NCBI RefSeq assembly: GCF_039621805.1
Contig: NZ_CP155073.1
Span: 3,389,606-3,453,605, forward strand
Direction of reading: 5' to 3'
Source: Paraburkholderia sp. PREW-6R
GTDB lineage: Bacteria; Pseudomonadota; Gammaproteobacteria; Burkholderiales; Burkholderiaceae
Length of the DNA: 64,000 nt
Position numbers and translations under genes: made by a program. This document shows, piece by piece, positions 1-9,449 of the stretch; within the stretch, counting starts at the first letter, position 1; the number at the start of each line of letters is the position of its first letter. The notes beneath the pieces were generated by a model. That model searched no databases, was not told where the DNA came from, and saw only the letters and a list, made by a program, of their open reading frames with translations.

Positions 1-2
1 CG

Positions 3-125
3 TGGCAAGCCGATTGTCTACGACGGGGTCTCGCGCCGACAGCGTTGATCCCCGGTGTGGAACGCATCGGCGACGACGCGCTGTCCACGCTGATCCAGCA
101 GTTCGATTGCGTGTGGTACTGGTGA
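3..125 (+). CDS. C-terminal fragment of an upstream gene (cut by window edge)
   Basis: An open frame runs in from the left edge and stops at the TGA at 123-125, eight bases before the start of the next gene. The readable tail ends in ...LIQQFDCVWYW. I do not recognise the family from 40 residues. Its position suggests it belongs to the same operon as the genes that follow, so it may be a further biosynthetic enzyme or carrier. This is inferred from spacing only. Confidence 0.4.
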   Translation, partial: WQADCLRRGLAPTALIPGVERIGDDALSTLIQQFDCVWYW

Positions 126-133
126 AACACTCA

Positions 134-1006
134 ATGACAATGACTCAGAACAACAAACGGTTAGCGCTCTTTCGAACGGACCCGCTGGAGCAGGCGCACG
201 CCATTTTCGCGGTCAGCGGCACGGACATCTTCGCGCTTGGCCACTATCCCGGCAATCCGATCTATCCCGGCGTACTGGTCGCCGAACGGCTGGCCGCTCT
301 GGCGCGCGTGCATGCGCAGACGGTGCTGGGGCAATCGGCGACCGCCGTGTCGATCAGGCGAATCCAGTACCTGGATGCGATCGTCGCAGGCGATGTGGTG
401 GAACTGACCGCGTCGGTGAAGAAGCACACGCGTGACGAAGTCGAACTGGCGACCGTCGCCCGCGTGGGCGAAACGGTGACGACCCGCGCCACGGTCGTCT
501 GCCGCGCCGGACCGCTGCCTTCGTGCGACGGTCTCCTGTCGTTGCGTGAGTCGCACCAGCAGGGGCGGAGCATCACGCACCGCGACCTGCCGTCTGTCCT
601 GCCGCATCGCTACCCGTTCCTTCTTCTCGACACGATCGACGATTACGTGGTCGGCAAAACGCTGCGAGCCCGCAAGATCGTCAACCGCGCGTCGCCACTC
701 TTTGCCGGGCAGCAACCCGCCTCCTATCCGCACGGGCTCGTCATCGAGTCGATCGGACAGGCGGGCATTGCTCTCTACTTTCTTTCGCGCGACGACTCGC
801 GGCCGGTCGACATCGTGCTCGGTTCTTTCGGCGACGCGCAGTTTCTCGCCGACGTCCCGTTCGATTCCGTGCTGACTGTCGAAGCGCGAATCGAGCGTCA
901 ACTGGAGAACGGCGTAGTGCTGAGCGGATCCGCGCGGGTCGGCGGGCAAACCGTGGTGAGTGTCGGCACCCTCATCGCGATGATCGCGCCGCCGCCAGCA
1001 GGCTAG
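134..1006 (+). CDS. double-hotdog FabZ-like 3-hydroxyacyl-[ACP] dehydratase
   Basis: This 290-residue protein contains two hotdog folds in tandem. The N-terminal half has the FabZ helix motif GHYPGNPIYPGVLVAE, with the catalytic His and the Glu. The C-terminal half has the other FabZ signature, LPHRYPFLLLD, and a helix (YPHGLVIESIGQAG) that keeps the Glu, but the catalytic His position reads GQQPA. The first domain is therefore probably catalytic and the second structural or substrate-shaping. Dehydratases of this kind convert 3-hydroxyacyl-ACP to enoyl-ACP. The ATG at 134 was chosen because GGTGA lies 8 bases upstream and the FabZ homology begins soon after; the frame is open further upstream but is not FabZ-like there. 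It leads an operon with a condensing enzyme and an acyltransferase. Confidence 0.75.
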   Translation: MTMTQNNKRLALFRTDPLEQAHAIFAVSGTDIFALGHYPGNPIYPGVLVAERLAALARVHAQTVLGQSATAVSIRRIQYLDAIVAGDVVELTASVKKHTRDEVELATVARVGETVTTRATVVCRAGPLPSCDGLLSLRESHQQGRSITHRDLPSVLPHRYPFLLLDTIDDYVVGKTLRARKIVNRASPLFAGQQPASYPHGLVIESIGQAGIALYFLSRDDSRPVDIVLGSFGDAQFLADVPFDSVLTVEARIERQLENGVVLSGSARVGGQTVVSVGTLIAMIAPPPAG

Positions 1007-1060
1007 CGCGCGGCATTGGCCGGTTGCGGCCCAATCTTTCTTTCCAACGAGGATCTAGCC

Positions 1061-2104
1061 ATGCGCATTGAAGGCATTTCGTTTATTCCGGCGTCGCGCG
1101 AAATGCGCAATCAGGACGTGCTGGAAGAGATTCGCAAACATAGCAGGAGTCGCTTCGATGGCGACCTGCACAAAGCGCTCGAATACATCAATTCGATGAT
1201 GGAGGGCACGAAGCTCGAGCGGCGCTTCTGGTTCGCCGACGACGAGCGGCCGCTCGACCTGATGGTCGAAGCCTGCCACCGTGCGATGGCCGACGCCGGC
1301 TGCGCCGCCTCCGATGTCGATCTGCTGATCTATGCGGGCAACTGCAGAGGCTTCATCGAGCCGGGCGACGCGTACTTCGTGGCGCAGGCCCTGGGCATGG
1401 ACTCGGTCGATTGCTTCGACGTAGTCGACGCCTGCATGGCCTGGACGCGCAGTTGCGACATCGCGCAAAGCCACTTCGCCGCTGGGCGCTATCGCCGGGT
1501 GCTGGTCGTGAACGCGGAGTCGTACTACGTGCCAGGCGGTGTGTCTTACCCAAGCAATTTCCAGTTGAACAGCCTGCGCGATATCGCGTCCTGCTTCTCT
1601 GCGTATTGCGGCGGCGACTGTGCGTCGGCGACCGTGCTCGGAGCCGGTGGCGAGCCGTGGGAATTCAACTTCTCCTCGATGAAGAGCGGCGTGGATCTGT
1701 GCACCATTCCGCTTGGCGGATACGAGGGACGCTCACCACCCAGCAAGCGTATCGGGCTCAATGGACTCGGCGCCTTCACGTCGTTCGGCTCGCAGGTGTT
1801 CAACGCCGCGGCGAGCTATATGGTCGACAGCCTGAAGAAACTGCAACCTCACCGTGACGCGATCAAGCTGGTGTTTCCTCACTCAGGCGGCTCGGTCGAC
1901 GAGTACCGCAAGTGGGCTGACGAAGCCGGCTTTGGCGATGCCGTGCGGTTCATCTATCCGATGTACGGCAACGTGGGCTCGGCCTCGATTCCCGCGGCGA
2001 TTGCATTGCATGCGCTCAGCGGCGATATTTCGCGCGGCGATCAGATCGGATTCTGGGTCGGCAGCTCGGGGATGTCGTTCGTCTCCGCCACGCTGCGCTT
2101 CTGA
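1061..2104 (+). CDS. KASIII-like 3-oxoacyl-[ACP] synthase (condensing enzyme)
   Basis: This 347-residue thiolase-fold enzyme resembles FabH-type ketoacyl synthases. The expected Cys-His-Asn triad is visible: Cys125 in DVVDACMAW, His274 in VFPHSGG and Asn304 in YGNVGSAS. Enzymes of this type condense an acyl thioester with malonyl-ACP without needing a separate loading step. GAGGA lies 9 bases before the ATG at 1061 and supports that start over the longer frame. The sequence between the Cys and His differs from housekeeping FabH, and its neighbours (dehydratase, separate acyltransferase, efflux pump, Baeyer-Villiger enzyme) point to specialised rather than primary fatty-acid synthesis. The starter unit cannot be predicted. 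Confidence 0.75.
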   Translation: MRIEGISFIPASREMRNQDVLEEIRKHSRSRFDGDLHKALEYINSMMEGTKLERRFWFADDERPLDLMVEACHRAMADAGCAASDVDLLIYAGNCRGFIEPGDAYFVAQALGMDSVDCFDVVDACMAWTRSCDIAQSHFAAGRYRRVLVVNAESYYVPGGVSYPSNFQLNSLRDIASCFSAYCGGDCASATVLGAGGEPWEFNFSSMKSGVDLCTIPLGGYEGRSPPSKRIGLNGLGAFTSFGSQVFNAAASYMVDSLKKLQPHRDAIKLVFPHSGGSVDEYRKWADEAGFGDAVRFIYPMYGNVGSASIPAAIALHALSGDISRGDQIGFWVGSSGMSFVSATLRF

Positions 2105-2112
2105 GGCCCGAC

Positions 2113-2607
2113 ATGCTCACTCCACTGCTGATCTTCGCCGCGCTCATCGACGTGGCGATCGCGCTGCTGCACGTCTACGTCATCGTCAAAGGCCCGTTCG
2201 CCTACCGCCGGTTCGGGGCCGGCGAAAAAATCGCGACGATGGCCGAGCAGGGCTCGCCCTTTCCCGCGCTGCTGACCTCCGGAATCACCCTTGCCTTCGT
2301 GGTGTTTGCCGCTTATTACCTCGCTGCGGCCGGATGGCTGCCGGTGCCGCCGTATCTTCTCGCCGGCCTCGCGGTCATCGCTCTGGTCTTCGTTACACGC
2401 GCCGTCCTGATCGTGCCGGCCGCCCTCGCAGGACGCAAGCTCACCGCGTTCGACCGCCACACAGCGGCGATCGCGATCGCGATTGGACTGATTCACGGCG
2501 CGGCGGCACTCCTCTATGCAAGCCACGTCTGCGGCGGAGCGCCCGCGAGCGCGAGCGCCGCCTGTCAGTACATGGCCCGGGCAACACCGCCTGCCACCGC
2601 CCCCTGA
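2113..2607 (+). CDS. four-helix inner-membrane protein of unknown function
   Basis: The protein has 164 residues and about four hydrophobic helices (roughly residues 3-25, 52-75, 80-105 and 118-138), joined by short basic loops such as YRRFGAGEK. The C-terminal tail is Ala/Pro-rich and contains two cysteines. The gene begins 8 bases after the condensing-enzyme stop and ends 6 bases before the acyltransferase start, so it is clearly part of the operon. I do not recognise a named family. It could anchor the biosynthetic enzymes at the membrane or help handle a hydrophobic product, but this is only context. Confidence 0.6.
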   Translation: MLTPLLIFAALIDVAIALLHVYVIVKGPFAYRRFGAGEKIATMAEQGSPFPALLTSGITLAFVVFAAYYLAAAGWLPVPPYLLAGLAVIALVFVTRAVLIVPAALAGRKLTAFDRHTAAIAIAIGLIHGAAALLYASHVCGGAPASASAACQYMARATPPATAP

Positions 2608-2613
2608 GACATC

Positions 2614-3549
2614 ATGCAAAAGAAGATTGCCTATCTCTTTCCCGGTCAAGGCTCCCAGGCCGTCGGCATGCTCGACAGCTGGACCGGCGACCATGACGTG
2701 CGCTCCACGATCTCCGATGCCTCCCATGTGCTCGATCGCGATTTGTGGACGCTGATGCATAGCGGCCCCGCCTCTGAACTCAACCGTACCGACAATACGC
2801 AACCCGTGCTCGTTGCAGCTTCAGTTGCGCTGCTGCGAGCGTGGCAGGCTCGCGGCGGGCCGTCGCCTGCCCTGGCGGCGGGCCACAGCGTCGGCGAATA
2901 TACGGCGCTGGTCGCATCCGGCGCGCTGTCGATGCACGACGCGCTGCGCGTGGTGTGTGCTCGCGGAAACGCGATGAGTACCGCCGTGCCGCCCGGAACC
3001 GGCGGCATGGCGGCCGTGATCGGTCTCGACGACGAAACCGTGAAGCGGCTTTGCGCGTCGTGCGCCGAACACGACGTGCTGGCGCCAGCCAACTTCAATG
3101 CGCCAGGCCAGGTTGTCGTCGCCGGTCATGTGGCGGCGTTGGAGCGGCTCGCGCAAAGCGCCCGCGAAGCCGGCGCGAAGATCGTGCTGACCCTCCCTGT
3201 GAGCGGACCGTTTCATTCCACGCTGATGCATCCCGCCACCAAGGCGTTAGGCGGCGCACTCGATACAGCGCAAATCCACGAACCGGCGTTCGCGGTAGTG
3301 CAGAACAGCGATCTGCAGCAGGCGCACGCCGCCGGCATTCGTGACGCGCTCGTCGCCCAACTCGTCCAACCTGTCAGGTGGACCGACACGATCCGCCTGT
3401 TCGAACAGGCGGGTGTCACCCATGTCGTGGAGATGGGCCCGGGAGAAGTCCTCACCAATCTGAGCGCGAGAATCGCCCCTGGCATCCGCTGTCTGCCAAC
3501 TGCAACGCCCTCGCTGATGGAGGCCGCGATCGAGGCGGTGAGCTCATGA
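2614..3549 (+). CDS. malonyl-CoA/acyl-CoA:[ACP] transacylase (FabD family)
   Basis: This 311-residue acyltransferase has the N-terminal LFPGQGSQ motif, the nucleophile elbow GHSVGE with Ser92, the carboxylate-binding Arg117 (ARGNAM) and the catalytic His201 in GPFHS. The Arg indicates a malonyl-type (carboxylated) substrate. FabD enzymes move malonyl from CoA to the ACP phosphopantetheine thiol. Housekeeping fabD normally sits in the fab-acpP cluster, so this stand-alone copy next to a KASIII-like enzyme and an RND pump is probably a dedicated second copy that feeds the operon's own condensing enzyme. No ACP gene is visible in the window; it may lie upstream or be borrowed from primary metabolism. 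The stop overlaps the start of the adaptor gene. Confidence 0.8.
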   Translation: MQKKIAYLFPGQGSQAVGMLDSWTGDHDVRSTISDASHVLDRDLWTLMHSGPASELNRTDNTQPVLVAASVALLRAWQARGGPSPALAAGHSVGEYTALVASGALSMHDALRVVCARGNAMSTAVPPGTGGMAAVIGLDDETVKRLCASCAEHDVLAPANFNAPGQVVVAGHVAALERLAQSAREAGAKIVLTLPVSGPFHSTLMHPATKALGGALDTAQIHEPAFAVVQNSDLQQAHAAGIRDALVAQLVQPVRWTDTIRLFEQAGVTHVVEMGPGEVLTNLSARIAPGIRCLPTATPSLMEAAIEAVSS

Positions 3550-4718
3550 TGCGACACGTGGATTGGCTACCGGGTTTCGCGCGGCCAGGCAGCGCCGTCA
3601 CAAGCCGGCTCGCGGCGGCACTCACGCTGACCGGCCTCGGCCTGAGCCTGCTCGCCGCATGCACCGGCAAGGACCCCGCGACGCCTGCCGTGCAGTCGGT
3701 CGTCGCCATTACCGTCCACGCCAGCACGCCGGCTCAGCAGTTCCAGTTTCCCGCCAGCATCGACGCGCGCAATTCCACTGCCTTGTCGTTCCGCATCGGC
3801 GGGACGATCGTCGAGCGGCGCGTCGGCCTTGGCGCGCGGGTGCGGCCTGGCGACGTGCTGGCGCGCCTCGACGCGTCCGACCTCGAAACACAAGCGGTGA
3901 CCGCTCGTGCGCAACTCGTTGCCGCCCGCGCGCACGTCGGCACCATCACGCAACAACTCGAGCGCGACCGCTCGCAGGTGCGCAATCAGCTGATTTCACA
4001 GGCTCAGTTCGAACAGACCAGCGACGCCTACTCGGCCGCCTACGCGCAGCTCGAACAGGCCCGGACCCAGCTGACACTGGCCGAACATCAAATCCGTTAC
4101 GCAACCCTCGTCGCCGACCATGCTGGCGTGATCAGCGCCGAGTTCGCCGGGACCGGCCAGAATGTGACGGCCGGCCAGCCTGTCTACAACCTCGTCTGGG
4201 CAGGCGGCATGGACGCCATCTGCGACGTGCCGGAAACGGTTGTCGCCGGATTGCACGCCGGCGACCCTGCCACGATTTCGGTCCTCGCGCTGCCTGACCA
4301 GCCGCTGCGTGCGCGCGTGCGTGAGTTCGCGCCGGCGGCCGATCCACAAACGCGCACCTATCGCGTCAAACTCGGCATCGACGACCCACCCGCGGCACTG
4401 CTCGCCGGCATGACGGCCAGTGTCGCGCTGGCGTCACCGGATAACGACGCGCCACGCACAACCGCTGCCATCTACCGACTGCCGGCCACCGCCCTGTTCC
4501 ACGACGGACCGAGCGCCGCACTCTGGATCGTCACCCCTGCCAACCATGTTCTGGAACTGCGGCGCGTGCAGATCGGGCGCTTCGACACCCATACCATCGA
4601 CGTCACCTCGGGATTGAACGAGGGCGAGACAGTCGTCGTGCAAGGCGTGCACACCGTCACGGAAGGACAACCGGTTCGCATCCTCGCGCCACTGCATGAG
4701 GAGCCCGCGCAACCATGA
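3546..4718 (+). CDS. RND efflux periplasmic adaptor lipoprotein (membrane fusion protein)
   Basis: This 390-residue AcrA-like adaptor has a lipoprotein signal peptide ending in LSLLAAC, so Cys39 should be lipidated. A lipoyl half-motif (VGLGARVRPGDVLARLD) is followed by an alpha-helical hairpin around residues 110-180, a second lipoyl half, and beta-barrel and membrane-proximal domains. It links the inner-membrane pump to the outer-membrane channel. ATG codons at 3546 and 3549 are both possible; the first overlaps the acyltransferase stop (ATGATG over TCATGA), which implies translational coupling. The stop in turn overlaps the pump start. The longer open frame upstream is antisense-like noise across the preceding gene. 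Confidence 0.85.
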   Translation: MMRHVDWLPGFARPGSAVTSRLAAALTLTGLGLSLLAACTGKDPATPAVQSVVAITVHASTPAQQFQFPASIDARNSTALSFRIGGTIVERRVGLGARVRPGDVLARLDASDLETQAVTARAQLVAARAHVGTITQQLERDRSQVRNQLISQAQFEQTSDAYSAAYAQLEQARTQLTLAEHQIRYATLVADHAGVISAEFAGTGQNVTAGQPVYNLVWAGGMDAICDVPETVVAGLHAGDPATISVLALPDQPLRARVREFAPAADPQTRTYRVKLGIDDPPAALLAGMTASVALASPDNDAPRTTAAIYRLPATALFHDGPSAALWIVTPANHVLELRRVQIGRFDTHTIDVTSGLNEGETVVVQGVHTVTEGQPVRILAPLHEEPAQP

Positions 4719-7700
4719 CCACGCCAATCCACGAAGGCCGCGCGAACCTGTCGGCGTGGGCCTTGCGACATCGCGCGCTCGTCGTTTTCATCACGGCGCT
4801 AACCACCCTCATGGGCATTCTGGCCTACACCCGGCTCGCGCAGTCCGAAGATCCGCCGTTCACGCTGCGGGTCATGGTGATCCAGACGCGCTGGCCCGGC
4901 GCAACGGCCCGTCAGATGCAGGAAGAAGTCACTGACCGGATCAGCCGGAAACTTGAGGAACTGCCGTCCACCGATTATCTGAACAGCTATTCCCGTCCCG
5001 GCGAATCGACCATCTTCTTTGCGATGAAGGACTCGTTGCCCGCTACGGAGATCCAGCCTACCTGGTATCAGGTGCGCAAAAAAGTCGGCGACCTTTCACC
5101 CACGCTGCCCATGGGTGTTCAGGGCCCGTACTTCAACGACGAATTCGGCGACGTCTACACGCACCTGTATGTGCTAAGCGGCGACGGCTTTTCACCGGCC
5201 CAGTTGCACGACTATGCGGACACACTGCGCACGGCTTTGCTGCGCGTGCCTGGCGTGGCGAAAGTCGACTACTTCGGCGACCCCGACGAGCATTTTTACA
5301 TCGATATTCCGAACGCGAAGCTGGCGGCTCTCGGCGTGTCGCCACAACGGATCGCGGACGCTATCCGCGCGCAGAACGCTATTGCGTATGCGGGGATGAT
5401 CAACACCTCCGGCGACCGCGTGCAGGTGCGCACAAGCGGGCAATTCCGCACGGAGGCGCAGCTCGCCGGCATGCTGTTGCGTATCGACGGCCACACCTTC
5501 CGGCTTGGCGACATCGCCACGATCACGCGCGGCGACGACGACCCGCCTCTCACGCAGATGCGTTTCGAAGGACAAGCGGTACTCGGCATCGGTATCACGA
5601 TGAAGCCCGACGGCGATGTGCTGCGTCTTGGGCACGCGCTCGATGCCGAAACGCGCCGTTTGCAAAGCGGCTTGCCCGCCGGGCTGAAGCTCGTGCAGGT
5701 CGCGAACATGTCGCACGCGGTCGCCGATTCGGTCGACGACTTTCTCGAAGCCGTCGCCGAGGCCATCGCGATCGTGCTGGCCGTCAGTCTGTTGTCGCTC
5801 GGCGTGCGCGCGGGTCTGATCGTCGCGATCTCGGTGCCGGTGGTCCTCGCCGTCACGGCGACGTGCATGCAACTGTTCGATATCGGCCTGAACAAGGTGT
5901 CGCTCGGCACGCTGGTGCTGTCGCTTGGGCTGCTGGTCGACGACGCCATCATCGCCGTCGAGACGATGATCGTGAAGCTCTCGCAGGGCTGGGACCGCGC
6001 GCGCGCCGCTGCTTTTGCCTATACGAGCACGGCTTTTCCGATGCTGACCGGCACGCTGGTCACAGTGGCGGGCTTCCTGCCTATCGTGCTCGCGAGGTCG
6101 AGCACCGGCGAATACACGCGCGCGATCTTTCAGGTTTCCAGCATCGCGCTGCTGGCATCGTGGCTTGCCGCCGTCGCGCTAATTCCGTTGCTTGGCTACT
6201 GGCTGCTGCCGGAGCATCGCCCCGCGGCCACCCATCCATCCCGAGCGACACCCGTGTCCGCGCATGAGCACGCTCTCTACGGCACGTTGTTCTATCGCCG
6301 GTTGCAGGGCTGGATCGGCTGGTGCGTCGCGCGGCGCTGGATCGTACTCACCGCCACGGCGCTGCTGTTCATCGTGTCGCTGGCCGGTTTCGCGCTCGTG
6401 CCGCAACAATTTTTCCCCAGCTCGGACCGTCCTGAACTTCTGGTGGATGTGCGGCTCCCGGAGAGCGCATCGTTCGAAGCGACGTTGTCCGAAGCGAAGC
6501 GTTTCGAGCACGCACTCAACGGGCTTCCCGGAATCGATCATTCGATCAGCTTCGTCGGCACCGGCGCGCCGCGCTTTTATCTGCCGTTGAACCAGCAGTT
6601 GCCGCAACCGAATGTTGCGCAGTTCGTCGTCACGGCCAAGTCGGCGCAAGAGCGGGAAAAGCTGGCGACGAAACTGGAGCGCCTTCTGGCCGAACGTTTT
6701 CCAGCGCTGCGGACACGGCTCACGCGTCTGGAGAGCGGACCGCCGGTTGGCTACGCAGTGCAATTCCGCGTGATGGGGCCCGACCTTGCCACCGTGCGCA
6801 GGATTGCGCGGAAAGTGGACGCCGTCATGCGCGCGTCGCCCGCCACGCGCGACGTCCATCTGAACTCGGACGGTCCGTCGGAACGCTCCGTGAGTGTCGA
6901 GATCAACGAGACGAAAGCGCGCGAGCTGGAGATCACCTCCGAGGACGTGTCCAATCTGCTCGCCATGACGCTGTCCGGCTACCCCGTCACCCAGTACCGC
7001 GAGCGCGACCGGCTGATCGGCGTCGAACTCCGGGCGCCGCGCAGCGAGCGCAGCAGCCCGGGCGCTCTCGCGTCACTGTCCGTTCCCACGCCGCACGGTG
7101 CGGTCACGCTCGGCACGCTCGCGCAGATTCGCTATGGGCTCGAAGACAGCGTGATCTGGGAGCGCAACGGTCAACCGGCCGTGACCGTGCAGTCGGATGT
7201 GCGAGGGAAGGCGCAAGGGATCGATGTCGGTCAGGCAATCGACCGGCAACTCGACGCGCTACGCTCGCAATTGCCGGACGGCTATCGCATCGAGATGGGC
7301 GGCCCCGCTGAGGAAAGCGCGAGGGCGCAAGCCTCCATTGCCGCACAGATGCCGGTCATGCTGATCGTCGTCCTGACCTTGCTGATGATCCAGCTGCAAA
7401 GCTTTTCCCGCGTGATGATGGTCCTGACGACCGCCCCGCTCGGCCTGATCGGCGTGGTCGCGGCGTTGCTGCTGTTCGGCAAGCCGTTCGGCTTCGCCGC
7501 GATGCTCGGGGTGATCGCCATGTTCGGCATCATCATGCGCAACTCGGTGATTCTCGTGGACCAGATCGAAAAGGACATTGCCTCGGGACAGCCGCGCGGT
7601 GATGCGATCGTCGACGCGACGGTGCGCCGCTTCCGGCCGATCATGCTCACCGCCGCCGCGGCCGTGCTCGCGCTGGTGCCGCTGCTCAGTTCGAACTTCT

Positions 7701-7849
7701 TCGGCGCGATGGCCACGGCGCTGATGGGCGGCATCACCTGCGCCACGCTGCTCACCGTGGTCTATGTGCCTGCGCTCTATGCGGCTGCGTTTCGCGTGCG
7801 CCCGAACGAGTGCGGCGTCGATGCACGGCCTGAAGCGGAGGGCGCATGA
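4715..7849 (+). CDS. RND-family efflux transporter, inner-membrane pump
   Basis: The 1044-residue length and architecture are typical of RND pumps: an N-terminal helix at about 22-42, a large periplasmic loop, a bundle of five to six helices (about 340-500), a second periplasmic loop and a second helix bundle (about 880-1030). TM4 carries the acidic proton-relay pair in GLLVDDAIIAVE. Such pumps exchange protons for amphipathic substrates taken from the periplasm or membrane. It overlaps both the adaptor stop and the channel start by four bases, so all three pump parts are probably made in equal amounts. Because they sit within a biosynthetic operon, the likely substrate is the operon's own product. 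Confidence 0.9.
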   Translation: MTTPIHEGRANLSAWALRHRALVVFITALTTLMGILAYTRLAQSEDPPFTLRVMVIQTRWPGATARQMQEEVTDRISRKLEELPSTDYLNSYSRPGESTIFFAMKDSLPATEIQPTWYQVRKKVGDLSPTLPMGVQGPYFNDEFGDVYTHLYVLSGDGFSPAQLHDYADTLRTALLRVPGVAKVDYFGDPDEHFYIDIPNAKLAALGVSPQRIADAIRAQNAIAYAGMINTSGDRVQVRTSGQFRTEAQLAGMLLRIDGHTFRLGDIATITRGDDDPPLTQMRFEGQAVLGIGITMKPDGDVLRLGHALDAETRRLQSGLPAGLKLVQVANMSHAVADSVDDFLEAVAEAIAIVLAVSLLSLGVRAGLIVAISVPVVLAVTATCMQLFDIGLNKVSLGTLVLSLGLLVDDAIIAVETMIVKLSQGWDRARAAAFAYTSTAFPMLTGTLVTVAGFLPIVLARSSTGEYTRAIFQVSSIALLASWLAAVALIPLLGYWLLPEHRPAATHPSRATPVSAHEHALYGTLFYRRLQGWIGWCVARRWIVLTATALLFIVSLAGFALVPQQFFPSSDRPELLVDVRLPESASFEATLSEAKRFEHALNGLPGIDHSISFVGTGAPRFYLPLNQQLPQPNVAQFVVTAKSAQEREKLATKLERLLAERFPALRTRLTRLESGPPVGYAVQFRVMGPDLATVRRIARKVDAVMRASPATRDVHLNSDGPSERSVSVEINETKARELEITSEDVSNLLAMTLSGYPVTQYRERDRLIGVELRAPRSERSSPGALASLSVPTPHGAVTLGTLAQIRYGLEDSVIWERNGQPAVTVQSDVRGKAQGIDVGQAIDRQLDALRSQLPDGYRIEMGGPAEESARAQASIAAQMPVMLIVVLTLLMIQLQSFSRVMMVLTTAPLGLIGVVAALLLFGKPFGFAAMLGVIAMFGIIMRNSVILVDQIEKDIASGQPRGDAIVDATVRRFRPIMLTAAAAVLALVPLLSSNFFGAMATALMGGITCATLLTVVYVPALYAAAFRVRPNECGVDARPEAEGA

Positions 7850-9351
7850 AGACCTTCGCTATGTGCCGCGCTTCGCGGACCGTTGTGCGCATCGCCGCGC
7901 TGATCGGCCTGTCGGCCTGCTCGTTCGCTCCGTCGGCCGTCCCGCCCGCGGTGCCCGAACCGCCCCGCTACGGCGCCGACATCACGCCTGAGCGAACTGT
8001 CGCGGCGCAAGGCGCGGCGCAGCACTTTATCCGGCAAGCGCAGCCCGTGCCCGCGTGGTGGCGGCTGTATCAGAACGGGACGCTCGACGCGTTAATCGAC
8101 GAAGGTTTGCGCAACAGCCCGACACTGGAAGCCGCCGACCGCAGACTCGCCGCCGCGCGAGACCAGTTGCGCGCGAGTGTCGGCAGCGCGTGGCTGCCTT
8201 CGCTCGACATGGTCGGCGCGGCGTCGCGAGCGGCGATACCGGGCATCGTCGAGGGTGGCCCGGACGCTTACCGGTATGACGTCTTTGCCGGCCGTCTGGA
8301 AGCCAGCTACAACTTCGATCTGTTCGGCGCGACGCGTTATGCCAATGCCGCACTTGCCGCACGGGTCGATCTGCAAGCGTTCCAGTTCGACGCCGCGCGG
8401 CGTGCGCTCGCGGCGAATATCGTGACGACGGTCATCGCAGCGGCGGCTCTGCGCGAACAGATCGGCGCAACTGAACGGCTGGTGGCCCTTGCCGACGAAC
8501 TTGCGTCCGAAGCGCAGCAACGAGAACAGGCCGGCGCGCTGTCGCTCGCGGACGTGATCACCGCGCGCCAGAACGCCTCCACGCTCGCGGCCAGCCTGCC
8601 CGCGCTGCGCCAGCAGCATGCCACCGCGCAGCATGCGCTCGCCGCGTTGCTCGGGCGCACGCCGGACCATGCGCCGCCGGACATCGGCCTGGCAGATTTG
8701 CACCTGCCGGAGCAAATTCCGGTGGTCATCCCATCGAGCCTGCTGAAGTCGCGCCCCGACATTCAAGCCGCCGAAGCCGCACTCAAAGCGGCTGCGTCTG
8801 ACGTTGGGGCCGCGACGGCCCGGTTCTTTCCCGACATCTCGCTGAGTGCAGCGTTCGGACGCGGCGGGTTGAGCGTGCTGCCCGCGCTGTCCGGAGCGGG
8901 GGCGATCTGGAGCGCGAGCGCCTGGGTCTCGCAGCCGCTCTTTCACGGCGGAGCGCTGGTGGCGCAGCGCAAAAGCGCACTGCACACGTACGAGGCCGCC
9001 GCGGCTGACTATCGCGGCACGGTCCTGTCGGCGTTCGCCGATGTGTCGGACGCGCTTGCCGCACTCGTCCACGACGCGCAGGCGCTCGATGCCGCGCACG
9101 CCGCCGCGAGCGATGCCCAAGCGCTGGCGGAACTGACCCACGCACGTTTGAGTGCAGGCGCGGTGCCGGCGTCGGCCGCCCTTCTGGGCGAACAGCGCTG
9201 GATGACAGCGAAGCTCGACGAGATCCGCTATGTCAGCGCGCGGTTAACCGATACGGCGGCCCTCTTCCAGGCAATGGGCAGCCCGGCCGACATCGACGCG
9301 CCGCCCCTTGCGCCTGCCGCGCAGGCGAGCGTTGTCAATGCGTCACCTTGA
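7846..9351 (+). CDS. outer-membrane efflux lipoprotein (NodT/OprM family)
   Basis: This 501-residue TolC-like channel protein has a lipoprotein signal ending in LIGLSAC, which makes Cys25 the lipid anchor, followed by a Pro-rich linker. Two repeats of the outer-membrane efflux domain follow. The recurring features are W-[WR]-x-Y-x-[ND]-x-x-L (WWRLYQNGTLDALIDEGL) and paired long coiled helices rich in Ala, Gln and Glu. It would form the trimeric channel of the tripartite RND system. The start overlaps the pump stop (ATGA). Confidence 0.88.
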   Translation: MKTFAMCRASRTVVRIAALIGLSACSFAPSAVPPAVPEPPRYGADITPERTVAAQGAAQHFIRQAQPVPAWWRLYQNGTLDALIDEGLRNSPTLEAADRRLAAARDQLRASVGSAWLPSLDMVGAASRAAIPGIVEGGPDAYRYDVFAGRLEASYNFDLFGATRYANAALAARVDLQAFQFDAARRALAANIVTTVIAAAALREQIGATERLVALADELASEAQQREQAGALSLADVITARQNASTLAASLPALRQQHATAQHALAALLGRTPDHAPPDIGLADLHLPEQIPVVIPSSLLKSRPDIQAAEAALKAAASDVGAATARFFPDISLSAAFGRGGLSVLPALSGAGAIWSASAWVSQPLFHGGALVAQRKSALHTYEAAAADYRGTVLSAFADVSDALAALVHDAQALDAAHAAASDAQALAELTHARLSAGAVPASAALLGEQRWMTAKLDEIRYVSARLTDTAALFQAMGSPADIDAPPLAPAAQASVVNASP

Positions 9352-9449
9352 CGGCGCGCACGCTGCGCGCTAGCCACCTCACCCTCTTTCACATGCGATG
9401 CCGGGTGTCGACAAGGCATCGCCCCTTCTGGTCGTCTCACGCAACCCCA

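Noticed and set aside
161..949. Long minus-strand frame opposite the hotdog gene
   Set aside because: It mirrors codon bias of the plus-strand gene (high-G+C third positions), is Arg/His-rich, and has no family sequence.
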